64,000 nucleotides of DNA from assembly GCA_911728455.2 (NCBI GenBank), contig OU452228.1, forward strand, positions 11,112,104 through 11,176,103, in the 5' to 3' direction. The position numbers were made by a program, and so were the translations under genes. The notes under the pieces are model-generated. The model saw only the letters and a list, made by a program, of their open reading frames with translations. It did no database searches and had not been told where the DNA came from. The DNA is from Marthasterias glacialis. Its lineage: Eukaryota; Echinodermata; Asteroidea; Forcipulatida; Asteriidae. Numbering within the stretch: the stretch's first letter is position 1; each line of letters starts with the position of its first letter. This document shows positions 26,087-38,180 of this stretch, one piece after another.

Positions 26087-26412
26087 TGTGCCCGGTAAAA
26101 GGGCATAAGGCCTTATGCCCTATTACCGGGCACATAAAGTATTTCGTCCCATGCAGTATTATTAAAAGGACGCAAGCAATAAAATGGCCCCTAACATGAA
26201 GAATATGGCATTTTTGTTACATTTTTGATGCTGAAATTAACCCAAAGACATGTTTTCCCATTCCAGTGCAGAATTTAACCTTCCTATAATAACTTTTGAA
26301 TGGCAAAAAATTCATCAAACTTTCCCGCTCAGTTTTCTTGAAACACAAAATTTCACATCCGCTTACGCCCTTTTTACCGGGAACTTGTTACGTCCTTTTA
26401 CCGGGCACACGA
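26087..26412. mobile_element. MITE-like element with TGTGCCCGGTAA ends
   Basis: The left end, TGTGCCCGGTAAAAGGGC, is answered at the right by CGTCCTTTTACCGGGCACAC, so the element has inverted ends of about 18-20 bases. The left end itself lies in a 48-bp palindrome at 26087-26134 with 24-bp arms, one mismatch and no loop. Two further partial ends (CCCTTTTTACCGGGAAC) lie just inside the right end. No reading frame. Confidence 0.55.
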
Positions 26413-26574
26413 CGATATGGGTAATTTGATAGCTATTGATATGCTATTATTATACAGGGAGTTTGACCACGATGGCTGTTGCATGTTTAAGGGCCAAAAG
26501 GAGGATCGTTGACAATATCCCCAGAATGTCATCGGCTACAGTACTCTGTTGAATGAAACTTATAAAGTGTTTTA

Positions 26575-26715
26575 TTTATTTTAAACTTTGACACTGAAAA
26601 CAAACTTCAGTGTATGTCCTTGATCATGTTAGTGTGGCTACCACGGACGGATTTTGTTCTCTGGAGGATTGTTACTGACATGAGTTTCTAAAAAGTGAGC
26701 TTTTGATTGAAACCA
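26575..26715 (+). repeat. Dispersed repeat, copy 4 of 4
   Basis: Carries AACTTTGACACTGAAAAC, then TTTGTTCTCTGGAGGATTG and GACATGAGTTTCTAAAAAG, aligning loosely with the other three copies. It is the most diverged of the four. Confidence 0.4.
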
Positions 26716-27740
26716 AAATTGTTTTTGATAACCGAACCTGGATATACCGATTAAGAAAAATAAAGATACCGCACAAAAATGGCATCTCCCCGTGAGATCA
26801 AACACAATGTCGTGTTATCGAGTTTCTTTCCTCAATAAAGCTTCTGTACGTTTTTTCTTCTTTATTTCATTTTTTTTTCTCACTAAACTCATCAACTAAC
26901 AACCTAACCTGAAGACAAAAAAATGAAAACGCATCTGTGAGTTTGTTCAGCTGCTCTCGGATTCCGCCGTATTCTGTATGTTTCTGTGTCATCGGATACC
27001 AGGGGAGTTCCGGCCGTATAATGGAAGTTGACAACGGCGCCTCATGACATGCATTATGGTCAGGCTTTAGAATCGTGTAGATCCACGATGCAACACTCCA
27101 ACGATTCAATTTGTTTGCTGCTTGTTTTGACATGTTGAGCATACTGTATAGTGTTGTTGCTGTTGTTGTTAAGGCCCGAGAGTACGAGACCCGATGCGGA
27201 AGACTGCCCCCACCACCCACTATATACGGGTGAAGGATGGACCAAGCCCGGTCAAATTTTGTCTTGACATCATCGCTCGCCACTGGGACACTCAGAAATT
27301 AAAATACTGAAACAAGCTTTTTATTTCGAAATTGAGACGGGATTCTAAACCATCGTCATTTACTTAAAGGACTGAACGGAGTGTTAAACAACAGATAACG
27401 TAATGAATGTAATCCTCAAGATGAATTAACAGTATGGTAGGCGTGCCGTGAGAACTTTAATGCGTTGAACTTCAGCAGGTTCCCTTCCTGGCTGCATGTC
27501 CTGTACATGGTGTGTATTCAGAACGCAGGCGCTACCTGATTACATGAGTTTTCCCAACCCCCACTGTTCCCCCTACCGGATACAGTTCTCGTGAATATCA
27601 TCGATGCAACAGATTAACTGATACTTCAATGTGAGTTTTCGTGCAATGATGTTGTCCTTGCACCACCAAAACTCACTACCTGGCGCAGAATTGATATCAA
27701 CTGAAAAAATAACTGAAGCACTTTCGTCCTTAAGAGGAAC
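26716..27740. other. Non-coding stretch with one 138-codon minus frame
   Basis: The minus-strand frame at 26867-27283 is long for this AT-rich context. It has no domain or family signature I can name, a lysine-rich end produced by a T-rich tract, and overlapping alternative frames. I do not call it a gene. Confidence 0.4.
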
Positions 27741-27931
27741 CAATGGCGTATAGCCAAGGGGGCAAGGGGTCAGTTTCCCCCTGTGGAACATCTTGCCACC
27801 CTGCTTGCCCCTGTCAGCCTCTGACCACAGTGAAATTTGCTATAATCAGACAATTTTAGACTGAAATTGCCCCCTCTACAAATATCTGCCTCCCCCCTTT
27901 GCCCCCTGCAAATCGGGAGGAACAACGTATG
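27741..27931. mobile_element. hAT-like non-autonomous element, degraded
   Basis: Begins CAATGGCGTATAGCC, a mutated CAGTGGCGTAGCC end. It shares the interior order of the element at 1246: TGTGGAACATCTTG, GCCTCTG, then GAAATTGCCCCCTCTAC. The right end (AACAACGTATGG) is decayed. Confidence 0.6.
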
Positions 27932-29024
27932 GTCAGGATTACATTACGGTGTGGAAACCTGCTTGCTGGTTTTATACTTCGTATTTAGAAGTACTTTGTT
28001 GAAAATTGATATGACGGTGTCGTGCACTCTGTAGTTATCGCCCAACCATAAGAGGACATAAACACGGTCATAATCCATTGATCCAGTTTTGATTTCTTCG
28101 TGTTCTGTCGAAGGTCCGCTAATCCACAACCAGCTTGGGGCCATTGCCCTAATCTGACTACGTCACAAGTCTAGGTTCGAGACGTCATTATGTATTTTCA
28201 CACGACAAAGATTATATATCGGTGAACTCAAGTAAAGGGCCTTTGACAGCTGTCACGCGTCTTCTGCATGATATCAACTTTTAATAATAGGTATTTATTG
28301 TAATGTACTCATCTTGAGTTTGTTCTCCATTTACATCGTTTAAACTGACTGAATGGACAAAATAGTGTGGTCCCTGTTATGCTAAGATTACAATTACATC
28401 GGTAATCGATGTTACTTTTGTATACAGGTAACATAACGAGTAGAGAGGCTTGATAAAGGTTGGAGGGAACTGTGACTGTAAATTACATATCAGGTTCCTC
28501 TGCCCATATTGTATACCGGGAATGGAACAATATTGACCGCATCATAATACAGTTTTTAGGGTGCCTTTATCACAGTGAATCCGTCTCCTTTGGGAAATTT
28601 AACCAATGTTACCAAAAACAGACTGTATAAGGCAAAATAGTATGTCTCGTTAATATGTATGACTAGAGTCCTTCCCCACGATTTCGATGACACGCAAAGA
28701 GAACTTTCAAGCCTGTACGGCATGATACATTAAAAGCCTTCAGACTGACATCTTATTTCCCCATCCCGTCCCACTTTCCCTCCTTGATTGAAGACACATC
28801 GAAATTTCTCAGCCTCGCACGATTAATCGTAAGGGTAAGATCAAAGTAGGTCATTTTCCTGGAGTTGTCTGATAACCAGCTGCCCCAATCACTCCCAGCT
28901 ATCAATATTCTCCATATTCTGATGTATTTCAAATGGATGTTCAACATGCTGCCTCTATTTTGTCATGTCCCAGTATATCTCGAATGCCGACTTAAAAAGG
29001 GGGCTATTCTCAGATTTGGAGTAA
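27932..29024. other. Non-coding stretch
   Basis: Only frames shorter than 80 codons occur, with no recognisable domains. Confidence 0.5.
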
Positions 29025-29305
29025 GTGGCGGGGCGGTCGTGCAGCGGGCTCAAATTCAGAGTGTAGGTGCGGGTCCCAGTCGGGGCACTTGTGTCCTTGA
29101 GTGAGACACTCAACCAAAACTGCTTCGTCCTTCAAGATGGGACGTAAAAGCGTAAGTACCGTGTGTTGTGTGATGCACGTAAAAGAGTTACACCAGTACA
29201 CTGAGCATTAAGAGAAGGGGTTGCCCCATTGTTCCTGGTATGGTTGGCTGCAGATTGGGCCCCATCACTTTGTAATCTCTTAAAAGGTGCTACACAAATT
29301 AATGT
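29025..29305 (+). mobile_element. tRNA-derived SINE
   Basis: A degenerate tRNA-like head (GGGCGGTCGTGCAGCGGGCT as box A region, GCGGGTCCCAGTCGGGGCAC as box B region) leads into a long tRNA-unrelated body. The body contains TTGTGTCCTTGAGTGAGACA, TGCTTCGTCCTTCAAGATGG, GACGTAAAAGC, TGTTGTGTGATGCACGTAAA and TTGTAATCTCTTAAAAGGTG. I recognise this string of words from SINEs common in marine deuterostome genomes. Transcription would be by RNA polymerase III. The head is mutated, so this copy is probably inert. Confidence 0.7.
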
Positions 29306-30157
29306 ATCTTATAAATCAAACACAGCTCTGCAGAAGCCCTACCTGTGGAAAAATAATGAGCGTTTTAAGAAACCCGCCGGGTGGAAAGCGCTATATATTA
29401 ATAGAACTGAGTAATTTATTGTTATATTAGTGATTTTATATGAATGAGAGAAAAGACAAAATGACTACAACATGATAAAGACACACAACAGTCATTACTT
29501 CCCATGAACTACTCAGTGACTACATGCATAAATAACTAATTTTCCTCATCTTCCACTTCTTGCCTCGGATTGGTTTGCATTGATTTGACCGGGAGAGTAA
29601 AACAAAATGGCTGCACAACGATTATGTGTACAGCAAAGCAATAAATATTCTGTCCGTATAGTCAGAGACTTACTCTTTTTGAACGTTCGCTCTTGAGGAG
29701 AAATCTGTACGCAGGCAGCTGTTTCGATTCCTCATAATCTTGCTTCATGATTTCTGACAATTCACTCTTCTTACAATTAATGATTGGACATTAGCCATCT
29801 GAACCTCATTTTGGCAGCAATGATTTGGATTTCATCTGTCACTGTCAATGTTTGACCAACTGGGTCATTACTATCTGCAAATGAATCTTGACAATTGGCC
29901 TTGTTCACTCTCGTCTTGCTGTGTTTTGTTTTTGTTTTTTTGTTTTTTTTTTACATTTTCCAGTCATATTTTACCAGAACACCCGAAACATATGATAGCG
30001 ATTCAGCGTGGTAATATCTTGAAGGAAATTAGTCTGCAATGATAATGTTTTTTTATAATTATTACCTGTAAGAATTATTTAATGCAGTTATTAGTTTTAT
30101 TTCAAACTGGAGTTTTAGCTTGAAAATTCCATATTTTATTTTCTATTTTATTTATAT

Positions 30158-30188
<31 letters not shown>

Positions 30189-31439
30189 GGAAACTTCAAC
30201 AAATTGTTCCCAGCCTCTAGCTTTTTCCAAAGTATAACCTAATAAGGTGGTAACATCGCCAATAAATCAAACAATAAATAAGTAAGTTATGTTCTGTTGC
30301 AGGATTTTGTGAACATTTCATTGCTTACTTAAATCTGACGAATCGACAGAATTAGAACAAGAATATTGGGGGACGTTTTTGTAAGACAAGTCAATATTTC
30401 GGATTGAAACGTTTCTTAAGGCAGTCGTACCTGTACTAAGTTCACGAGGAGTAAGATTCTAGATCATAAATTATTCATAACTTATTTATCATTACCAATT
30501 CTGTATCATAACGTTCAGTTCGATGCGTTGCTTTACTCTTTGAAGGAAGATGCATCAATTCACTTTGAAGAATTCGAGATCTTGTCGAGTTTGAGTCACA
30601 ACTCCTCTCAGTGTGACTACTGACGATCTCGGCCAACTTGCCAAAATAACGAACTTTCAGGCACTCGCTATACCACTCAGTTCGTATGACTGTATAGTAT
30701 AGTGCGTATATGTAGAATAACAAGTTCCAGTGCCAGACCATCCAGGCTGAGACCATCCCACATATTGGAGCAATATCCAAGGATCTAGTTGCACGAAAAT
30801 AACACGCTGACATCGGTTCGACCCCGGAAATGGAGACAAGAAACATTCCACTTAGGGACTTTAGAATGTCCCCACCCGGCTGTCTCTTTGTTAGACCAGC
30901 TTGCCGTAAAACACACATCGGAAGACCCTACCAGTCAATCAGGATATATCCTATTGGATTTCTGTAAGACTTGTACTCTGCGAATTGCTCAAGCAGCTCC
31001 TGAGATTTGAAAAAACATCTTATTGGATGTTCAAAGGAGAACAGCTGTCCCCAACCACTGCACACTTAATCAAAGTCGGTTGCGATGCCATAATGCTATT
31101 ATTTTTTTTTTTTTGAAACAAGAACCCTCTTTCTTTTCTTTTTGTCAAGAAACACATGAAACCTACTCGCACATTTTTGAGAAAACAGCGATCGACGGTC
31201 ACATGAATGTTTATGTACATGTTTTTATACCTTTGTCTTTATTTTTTGTGAGAGTAAGTGTGAGAGTAAAACAACTTTCATACCATTTTGTTGAGGATGT
31301 ATCCGATTGTTACTAAGTTAAATCTGAGTTGATACTAATAATGTCATTAGTCAATGTTTAGATAGCCATGTTTTATCTTTCCCCGCCCAAACTCATCTGT
31401 GTTCGTTTTTACGAACACTTACTTTCTCGGTGTTGCATC
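29306..31439. other. Non-coding stretch
   Basis: Contains a T-only tract at 30160-30188. A 147-codon minus frame (30475-30918) has cysteines and tryptophans but no signature I can assign, and three other frames overlap part of it. I see no supported gene. Confidence 0.4.
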
Positions 31440-31629
31440 TTCGGCGTAGTAGCTAAGGGGGCCTGGGGGCACAGCCCCCTCCCTACAGTGCCCCCAGGTG
31501 CCCCCATAAAAAAATGTAGATATATGTAATTCATTAAAAACATGGTACCTGTGCCCCAACTGAAAATCAACGCCCCCTCCCCGTGCCCCCCCCCCCCCCC
31601 ATTGTGAAAGAATCCTGGCTACACCACTG
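31440..31629. mobile_element. hAT-like element, second subfamily, copy 1
   Basis: Left end CGGCGTAGTAGC and right end CTGGCTACACCACTG. The interior shares TGTAGATA, TTCATT, AAAACATGGTACCT and the C-tract order with the element at 36496. It differs inside from the 1246 type, so two internal subfamilies share one type of terminus. Confidence 0.6.
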
Positions 31630-31735
31630 TACTTTTTCCCCACACGCACAAGAAACCTCAACATTTTTAAAGATGTAAAACTCTACCGTGAAATAGTTTA
31701 TGGACAGCTCTAACACTCATCCAATTCATGTCTTA

Positions 31736-32222
31736 GACTGGTTCCCGGTCCCTACATCGTTCTCTTCCGTCTGTTTATAGGGACCGGTAGCTACTACCGA
31801 CATGGCGCTTTTGATAGGCACTCGATTGCGCGGGCGCAGTTATAATTTTCTAGTGTTAGAGATGACGTTGGCTATGCTTGTGACGTGTGCATGTTGTTGT
31901 TTGACACTAGCACACGTGTGCTTCGTAACCCTTCATCCGAACGTATAGTGAACCAACCTTCAATATCAAAATTCAAGCTAACTTTAGGAGAACATCTTAA
32001 CTAGCGTAATTTTCACCTACATGGTCTGCACGATGGGAGATTCTGTGTCCATCACGTTTTGTGTAAGGCCGCATTGCATTATGGGATTACGTAGACATAT
32101 ATGCTAAATCAAACTAGCATACACCTGGCAGAAATCTGCCAGGTGTATGCTAATTTTCATTACCCGCTACCGGTCCCTATATTCAGTCAGAACGAAAACG
32201 ATGTAGGGACCGGGAACCAGTC
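31736..32222. mobile_element. Complete non-autonomous DNA transposon with long inverted ends
   Basis: Both ends carry GACTGGTTCCCGGTCCCTAC in inverted orientation. The match continues inwards with gaps to TATAGGGACCGGTAGC, giving inverted ends of about 55 bases. The element sits exactly between TA dinucleotides (31734-31735 and 32223-32224), compatible with Tc1/mariner-like TA targeting. The flanks also share TTCATG-T/C-CT, so a longer target duplication cannot be excluded. A perfect internal hairpin lies at 32115-32152. No transposase frame is present, so it would depend on a partner in trans. Confidence 0.75.
32115..32152. repeat. Perfect 18-bp-arm hairpin inside the transposon
   Basis: TAGCATACACCTGGCAGA, two spacer bases, then TCTGCCAGGTGTATGCTA. 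The arms match perfectly, unlike the outer ends, which have diverged. Confidence 0.8.
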
Positions 32223-34766
32223 TAGTTCATGCCTGAGCATCGTGAAGGTTTACCGGCGTAATGTCATGTAGAGGGCGCTGTTTGTTAACGTGGTATCTTT
32301 TTCGGTTACAGTAATGCACTACACCAACCAAAGGTGACAGTTTTTAAGGCTTAATATTTGCATCTCTCCTTACAGGAAAAAACCTACAACAGAATCATAT
32401 TGAACTTATCCGCACGGGTGAGCCATCGTTTCCTCTAGAATAGGCGTGTGTTTTCCCACACGTGAATAATTCCTTCTGTATACTATTCATTTTTTAAACG
32501 ATGAAATCAGCTGAAGAGCTGTAAAATCCATTAGAATATTCAACGAACATGCAATCTGAAGATTTAAGGTGACGCTGCTATTCCAAACTTCTCGACTGCC
32601 GTCACACTTCTTGCCTTCCGTCACACTTCTCGCCTGTCGTCCATTGCTTCCAAACAATCATCACTACTGTGTGTGAAACCAACTGCTGAAAAAAATCAAG
32701 GCATATGGCGCAGTTAAAGGAAACAAGGTCTCCTGAATTCGAATCGTGTCAAAATGTTTACTACCGTACTGGCCCAGATAGCTGTCGGGGTCATTTTTTC
32801 CTTCTTATTTAATGTAAATAACATTCACTCAATTCGGTAAAAGTATTTTCGAAACAGGATTAATAATGTATTGTGGCAGAGGAGAGGACCATCTTCGAAA
32901 CAAACTACGGTTTCTTTTGAAGTGATGAAAAACAGGCCTTTATTTTCATGTGATTCTGAAAGGGACGTTTGGTTTGATTTTGTATGAACAGTCTGAAATA
33001 GCTATGATGCATCGAAGCTACGACGATGCCTGGACGTTTGGGGAGGGACGCAATTGTTTGTTGAACAGATTCTCTCTTGTTTTACGCTTGTTTTAACATG
33101 TTTATCACTTTTGTTGTTCAACCATGAGCACTTTCACCTGTACAGCATGACTCTCACTCCATGCTTTAATGATCGTCAGTTCATTAAACCACGTCTGAGC
33201 CCACGTGTGGCACACTAGAGCCAAGCCTAATTATTGCCCCGTCACCTGCCGTCTCCAATGAGTGCAGTATAGATCTTTAAAGCGAGGTGATGGACCACAT
33301 ACGTGTCTTTAGGCATCTTTGTCAGAATCCCTATGTGCAATTTGCAATATGTATACTGAATGCTGATGTTAAGTTACACACTTAATGGGACCAGACTATT
33401 TCCCCTCCGGCCTCGGTTTGGTTTCATTGGTTGAAACGAACCAAAGAACAAGATGCTGTGCCAAGATAATGCAGAGTGTATAAACTCTGTCCCAAACGTT
33501 TTGGGTGTTGAGTTACTTTCAAGTGAATTACTCGATGGATTTTGGCTAACGACTTGCCAGGACACCTATGGAGAGTAGGGTTTTAATTGGGCTTTGGTGA
33601 AAATATCCTTTATAATACCGAGCCCAGAAAGCGACATGAGGGAAAACAGCTAGTGTGTCCCGTTCCCACAGCATCTCAGGGCCACGGAATAAATGACATG
33701 ATTTCACTGTGTCACTTCATGTGCCACGGTCTTCATTGCGTAATAATGACCGAATTCGAGGCTGTCTGCTGTTGACCCTCCACCCCATCCGTCACCGGTG
33801 GCGAGCCCCAACTCGGCGGCCATTATCACGCAGTGATAATCGAGTCCTCACACTACTATAATCAAAAAATCAAATGTGATTTTTTTTTGTTACACTGGTC
33901 ATCCACATACAAATAATTTGGTCATTGTCACAAGAGTGTACAATCTTCAAATCCCAACTGTACATTAGAAACCTGGTTTCTACTACCACAAACACAACAG
34001 CAGTTCATAATATTAACAAATTTATGTCAGTAAAATTAATAAATGATACACAGAACAGATAGGGTATCAAAAGATCTGAATGAAGGACCAACAACAAAAA
34101 CCAAGCTGAATTATTTACATTGTTTATTTAATCACCTCATTTCAATTCATAGTGGTAAATTATACGGTAGATGAGATGACCGTTTCGATGGGCAGTGTAC
34201 ATGTTTTCCCCTACTTGAATTATAATGCCACTGCGAGTGAAATCCCGTGAGAATTGGCGAGCTAGGCTCCCAGGTGTGGCTTAATAGCTGACGTCATTTG
34301 CTCAAAGTCAAAGACTAATTAATTCACACCATGAATGAGTGATGGAATCTCAATCCTGGGACGCTATGATTTCCCAATTGACTTGATGGTTTATCCTCAC
34401 TACACATGCAACTCATAGGAAACTCTGGATCTTTAAGACAGAAAAAAATTGATTTAGTTCACATTTCGGTGAAAACGGCATGATTATCGGGAATAATTGG
34501 AAGCAGAATCCATGTTAAGTCCTGCACATTATTCAAGAGCATGTATTGCCCTGGTGATAAACATGATAGAGCAGTGGTGCTTCTTATAAGCGCGAGCTGC
34601 AGAGCATTGGGTGTACTTGTAGTGTCGTTATAACACTTATCCCGATTGGGGTATACTTGTAAAAGGATAATTGATTTTTGAATAATTAGGCCTACGTGTA
34701 CTCCAAGTGAAGTTTTGGTGAATCTAACCGAATTTCATTAACATTAATCATGATAAATAATAATGT
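32223..34766. other. Non-coding stretch
   Basis: Frames of at most 63 codons and no recognisable domain. No repeat family identified. Confidence 0.5.
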
Positions 34767-35190
34767 AAATTTGTATAGCGCCGGCATCCGTCAACGCTCA
34801 GGGCGCTTAGCAAATTTAACAACCACACTAGCTGGGACAAGAAAAAGCAAATCAAGATAAAATAAGTTCATAAATACAGTTCAAGGGCATCCTTGAACAA
34901 GAATGTATTTAAGTTCTTGTTGAATTTTGGAGAGACAAAAATGAGAAAGACGTACATAAGATGGGAGTGAGTTCCATAAGGTGGCTGCAGCAAATCTAAA
35001 AGACGGTTCACCCCCAGTGATTGCGTGGTTGGTGCTCAGCTAGAAGCAGTTGGTTTGAAGATCTTCGACCACTGCGTCCTGGAGTGTGTAGCTCTATCAG
35101 ATCAGTCAGGTAACACGGGGCCAAATTGGTAAGGAACTTGTACACGTACAGGCCAAGCCAGAGGTATGTAGACGGTTATTGTATCATTTT
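34767..35190 (+). mobile_element. SINE-like interspersed element
   Basis: Starts with TTGTATAGCGCCGGCATCC, AACGCTCAGGGCGCTTAG. It continues with blocks including GAGTTCCATAAGGTGGCTGC and a TGGAGTGTGTAGCTCTATCA region. I recognise the GTATAGCGC...GGCGCTT opening as one shared by abundant short repeats in marine invertebrates. Ends and family are uncertain. Confidence 0.45.
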
Positions 35191-36194
35191 TGAGTGAACT
35201 TTAATGATTTGAGAATGCATTAGATTTCTGATCACATCATAAGGCCACCATCACGGCTGAAAATCCAATGAGTAGGCTCACTAATAACCGGACACACCTT
35301 CCATGGCAACCATACCGGTATTCTACTGAACAGATAGCCCCATGGCTAAACCATGGCTGAACTAACCTATGACATGGTTTAATTCACTGAGAAGTCAGTG
35401 CCACCCAGTATTTCGTGAGTGTGCAATACAAACAGGCTGTTGTCAACACTTAAAACCCTGCCTAATGCACCCGTGCTCAAACTCAGGCATATTTTCATAT
35501 TTTTGGGGATTACTGCTTAATCTCTGGGCCGATTTCGCTGATTTCTTTTTCCAACTTACCTTGGGTCACACTTGTGAAGTATGCATATGCATTATCCACC
35601 CTGAGTTCGTTCACCGGTCAAACCAGCCCTTACAAAACTTGCCATCAGCCAAGCCCCATTTGTTTGTGCACAAACTTTGTATCCCTTTGTCTTGCTACAC
35701 ATTTTTGGTAAATCAGTCATGAACCAATGTGTAAATTGCCAAAATGCTTCAATCTTTGCTGTGTGGGTCCAGGGAAGTTCCATTCATCTGGTCAGTCCAT
35801 TAGAAAAAGGACTGTGTCCCCAAAACACCGTTATTACCCGTAATATAAAAGTGCCTCTTGCATGAGCCACTGTGCGTCCTGGGCACTAAGTGTGTTTAGT
35901 GCAGATCGCAGGGAAAAAAATCTACTTGTACCCATTTATAACAGAATAGAATTATTCTCAGGGTGATCAGCTCACGTACAAACTTTGCATTTTTAGTGAG
36001 CTTTGCTAACAAACTCGATAATGATTGATCGTGGGCTGTTTTGCTGTTGAGCTTCCTTCAAAGGGGAAGATGTCGTGATGGTTTCACTCATTAATCAAAA
36101 TATATTTTAAGGCAAGCAACCATTCTGAAATGTCACATTAAAATATTTGCACAGTTGTTCTGTTTGAACACATTTTGTTCGCTTGCACAATTAC
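35191..36194. other. Non-coding stretch
   Basis: A 117-codon plus frame at 35369-35722 shows no domain and overlaps minus frames. No gene supported. Confidence 0.45.
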
Positions 36195-36408
36195 GGAGCT
36201 TTTAAAGGGACATAGGTGAAAACAAAGTGAGAAAAACTTCGAACCAAAAAATATCTGCGTTCGAACGAAAATAATCTTCGTTCAAACGGAAAAAATCTGC
36301 GTTCGAACGTAAACAATCTTCGTTTGAATGCAGTTTTTTGTCGTTCGAATGAAGATTTTGTTCAATATTTTTTTCGACACCTTTTCACCTATTCCCTTTA
36401 AAGGCTCC
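36195..36408. mobile_element. Foldback element with TTCGAACG internal repeats
   Basis: Inverted ends: GGAGCTTTTAAAGGGA, then TAGGTGAAAA at the left; at the right, in reverse, GGAGCCTTTAAAGGGA, then TAGGTGAAAA. Between them CGTTCGAACG-type words recur about every 25-30 bases in alternating orientation (AATCTTCGTT, ATCTGCGTTCGAACG), so the whole element can fold on itself. No reading frame. Confidence 0.65.
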
Positions 36409-36495
36409 ACACAAACAAAATAGGGAGGGTTTATTTCGTAATGTCAACTAGCCAGCGGTAGTTTTGGAATACACCTGTTTTTATGATGCATAACA

Positions 36496-36697
36496 AGCGG
36501 CGTAGCCAAGGGGGACCAGGGGGCACGGGCCCCCACACACTTCCAGTGCCTCCCTCCCCATGTGACCCACATAAACAATGTAGATACATGTATTTCATTT
36601 AAAAAAACATGGTACCTCCCCCCCCCCCCCCCGCTGAAAAGCAATGCCCCCCCCCCGTGCACCCCCCAGTGAAAAAAATCCTGGCTACGCCGCTGTC
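36496..36697. mobile_element. hAT-like element, second subfamily, copy 2, with target duplication
   Basis: Ends AGCGGCGTAGCC and GGCTACGCCGCT. It is flanked on both sides by CATAACA (36489-36495 and 36698-36704), close to the 8-bp duplication of hAT elements. The interior matches the copy at 31440 (GTAGATACATGTATTTCATT, ACATGGTACCTCC, C tracts). No reading frame. Confidence 0.75.
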
Positions 36698-36710
36698 CAT
36701 AACAGTGCCT

Positions 36711-36845
36711 CCAGCTATTTTTGAGATATGTTGGATATATTGCTATGGCACTCTATGGTTTAGGTCAATCTGTTCCTAGTAGTACTAAACCCAAACCGAA
36801 CAGTGCACTCCTATAGTGTCCACCATATCTCAAAAAGGCTAATGC
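36711..36845. mobile_element. Foldback MITE, family copy 2
   Basis: Ends AGCTATTTTTGAGATATG and CCATATCTCAAAAAGGCT are inverted. The inner part carries AAACCCAAACCG and ACTCCTATAGTGTCC, matching the copy at 3055. It lies next to the target duplication of the hAT-like element at 36496. Confidence 0.6.
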
Positions 36846-37332
36846 CGTTCGTGGTGAAGGTTCGCCACAAAGTCGCTGGAAGTCGATATTCTTAAAACGT
36901 ATCCCAGTGGAGGAATTATTGACACTAACAAAACTAATCAAATATCTACATTAAAGAGAGGACAGTAAATGAATTTAATAAACGTTGCCACCCCGATGAA
37001 CGATTTATTGGGTCAATAACTCATGACTCATAGCCTAATGTTTGGGTAAAAAAACTTATTGTGTTGTGCAACACTGGTCAATGGGGGAAAATATGAACGT
37101 TTCCATTCTGTGTATATGCCACTGCACTATTCTTTATTAAAATAAAGTATGCCTCTGGGGCACACCTTGTATTAAACAGTTGCGTCTGCAATAGTCGATC
37201 ATTTGTGAAAAAAAATTAATGTACACATTTCTGGGGGAAAACTACAAAGAATTTCGCCTGATAGAGAGTGAACTGGTACGAGCATTATTATAAAACATAC
37301 ACGATTTCCTTTCCGTCAGGTTAACGACAACA

Positions 37333-37494
37333 CAGTGGCGTAGCCAGAATTTTTTGCGGGGGGGCATGGGGGCACAGATATTTGTACAGGGAGAAATTTC
37401 AGTTGAGGTCTGATTATAGCAAATATAGCAAGATTTTCCACAAGGGGCAGCTGTCGCCTTTTCCCCCCCCCCCCCCCCCCACCCCACGCCACTG
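37333..37494. mobile_element. hAT-like element
   Basis: Ends CAGTGGCGTAGCCAG and CACGCCACTG. The flanks GACAACAC and GGCAACAT resemble a mutated 8-bp duplication. The interior contains CAGATATTTGTAC, TTCAGTTGAGGTCTGATTAT and a C tract, that is, the 1246-type interior in the opposite orientation. Confidence 0.7.
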
Positions 37495-38180
37495 CCGGCA
37501 ACATCATTTTGATCGCCGTGATTTTAAAAATAATCGGTGGTGTATGTAACAACTCAATGCTTCGGTCGGTTTGGGTTTTTTCCACATGATGAAGATTTCC
37601 CGTACGATCACAGCATGATGGTTGAAACTTCGAGTTCCAAAACTGTGTTTTCAGAACCACAAGTCCATATAGAGAGGTGCTGCGGCAAACCTAGCGGCAA
37701 ACCTAACAAAACATTCCCACCATGCCCTGACTCAAACCTGTTTTTCCAGAAACGACGTGAATGTGACGGGAAATGTTCGCCGCCTGCTAAAACCACCTCT
37801 GGCCATGAACGACACAGATAATGCAAATTATGGCCTACTTTTCACATATGTTTCGCATTCATGGACTGTGGGCATGTCGGACGAAAGAAAACATGAACTT
37901 TGAGTCTGCGACTAAGCAGATTGATTATACGGTTGAAATAGGTTGATGAAAACGGATTTGTTCAACAATGTGAATTGTTGCCTTAAGGTAAGTGAGATTT
38001 GAGGTAGGTTACAAACAATTCCGATGGTGTACCATTTATTTTATTCGAATAGAACAGCGGAGAAGACTTAACAACTTTTTTGACTGACCCACCAATCAAC
38101 CATGCTTCAATTGGAGGGGAAAATGTGTAACTCAGTTTCACAAACAAACATTTCAGCGAGACAGTTTCAGCTGGGTTTAT
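37495..38180. other. Stretch upstream of the TIR gene
   Basis: Overlapping frames of 94 codons (+, 37537-37821) and 72 codons (-) occur in a GC-richer patch, without a recognisable domain or splice sites that would join them to the downstream exons. I leave them unannotated. Confidence 0.4.

Noticed and set aside
26867..27283. 138-codon minus frame with a plausible-looking start
   Set aside because: No family signature; the C-terminus is produced by a T-rich tract, and a shifted frame of 61 codons overlaps it. Not enough to call a gene.
30475..30918. 147-codon minus frame
   Set aside because: No recognisable motif, and overlapped by three frames of 64-73 codons. I could not connect it to splice sites or to a transposon protein.
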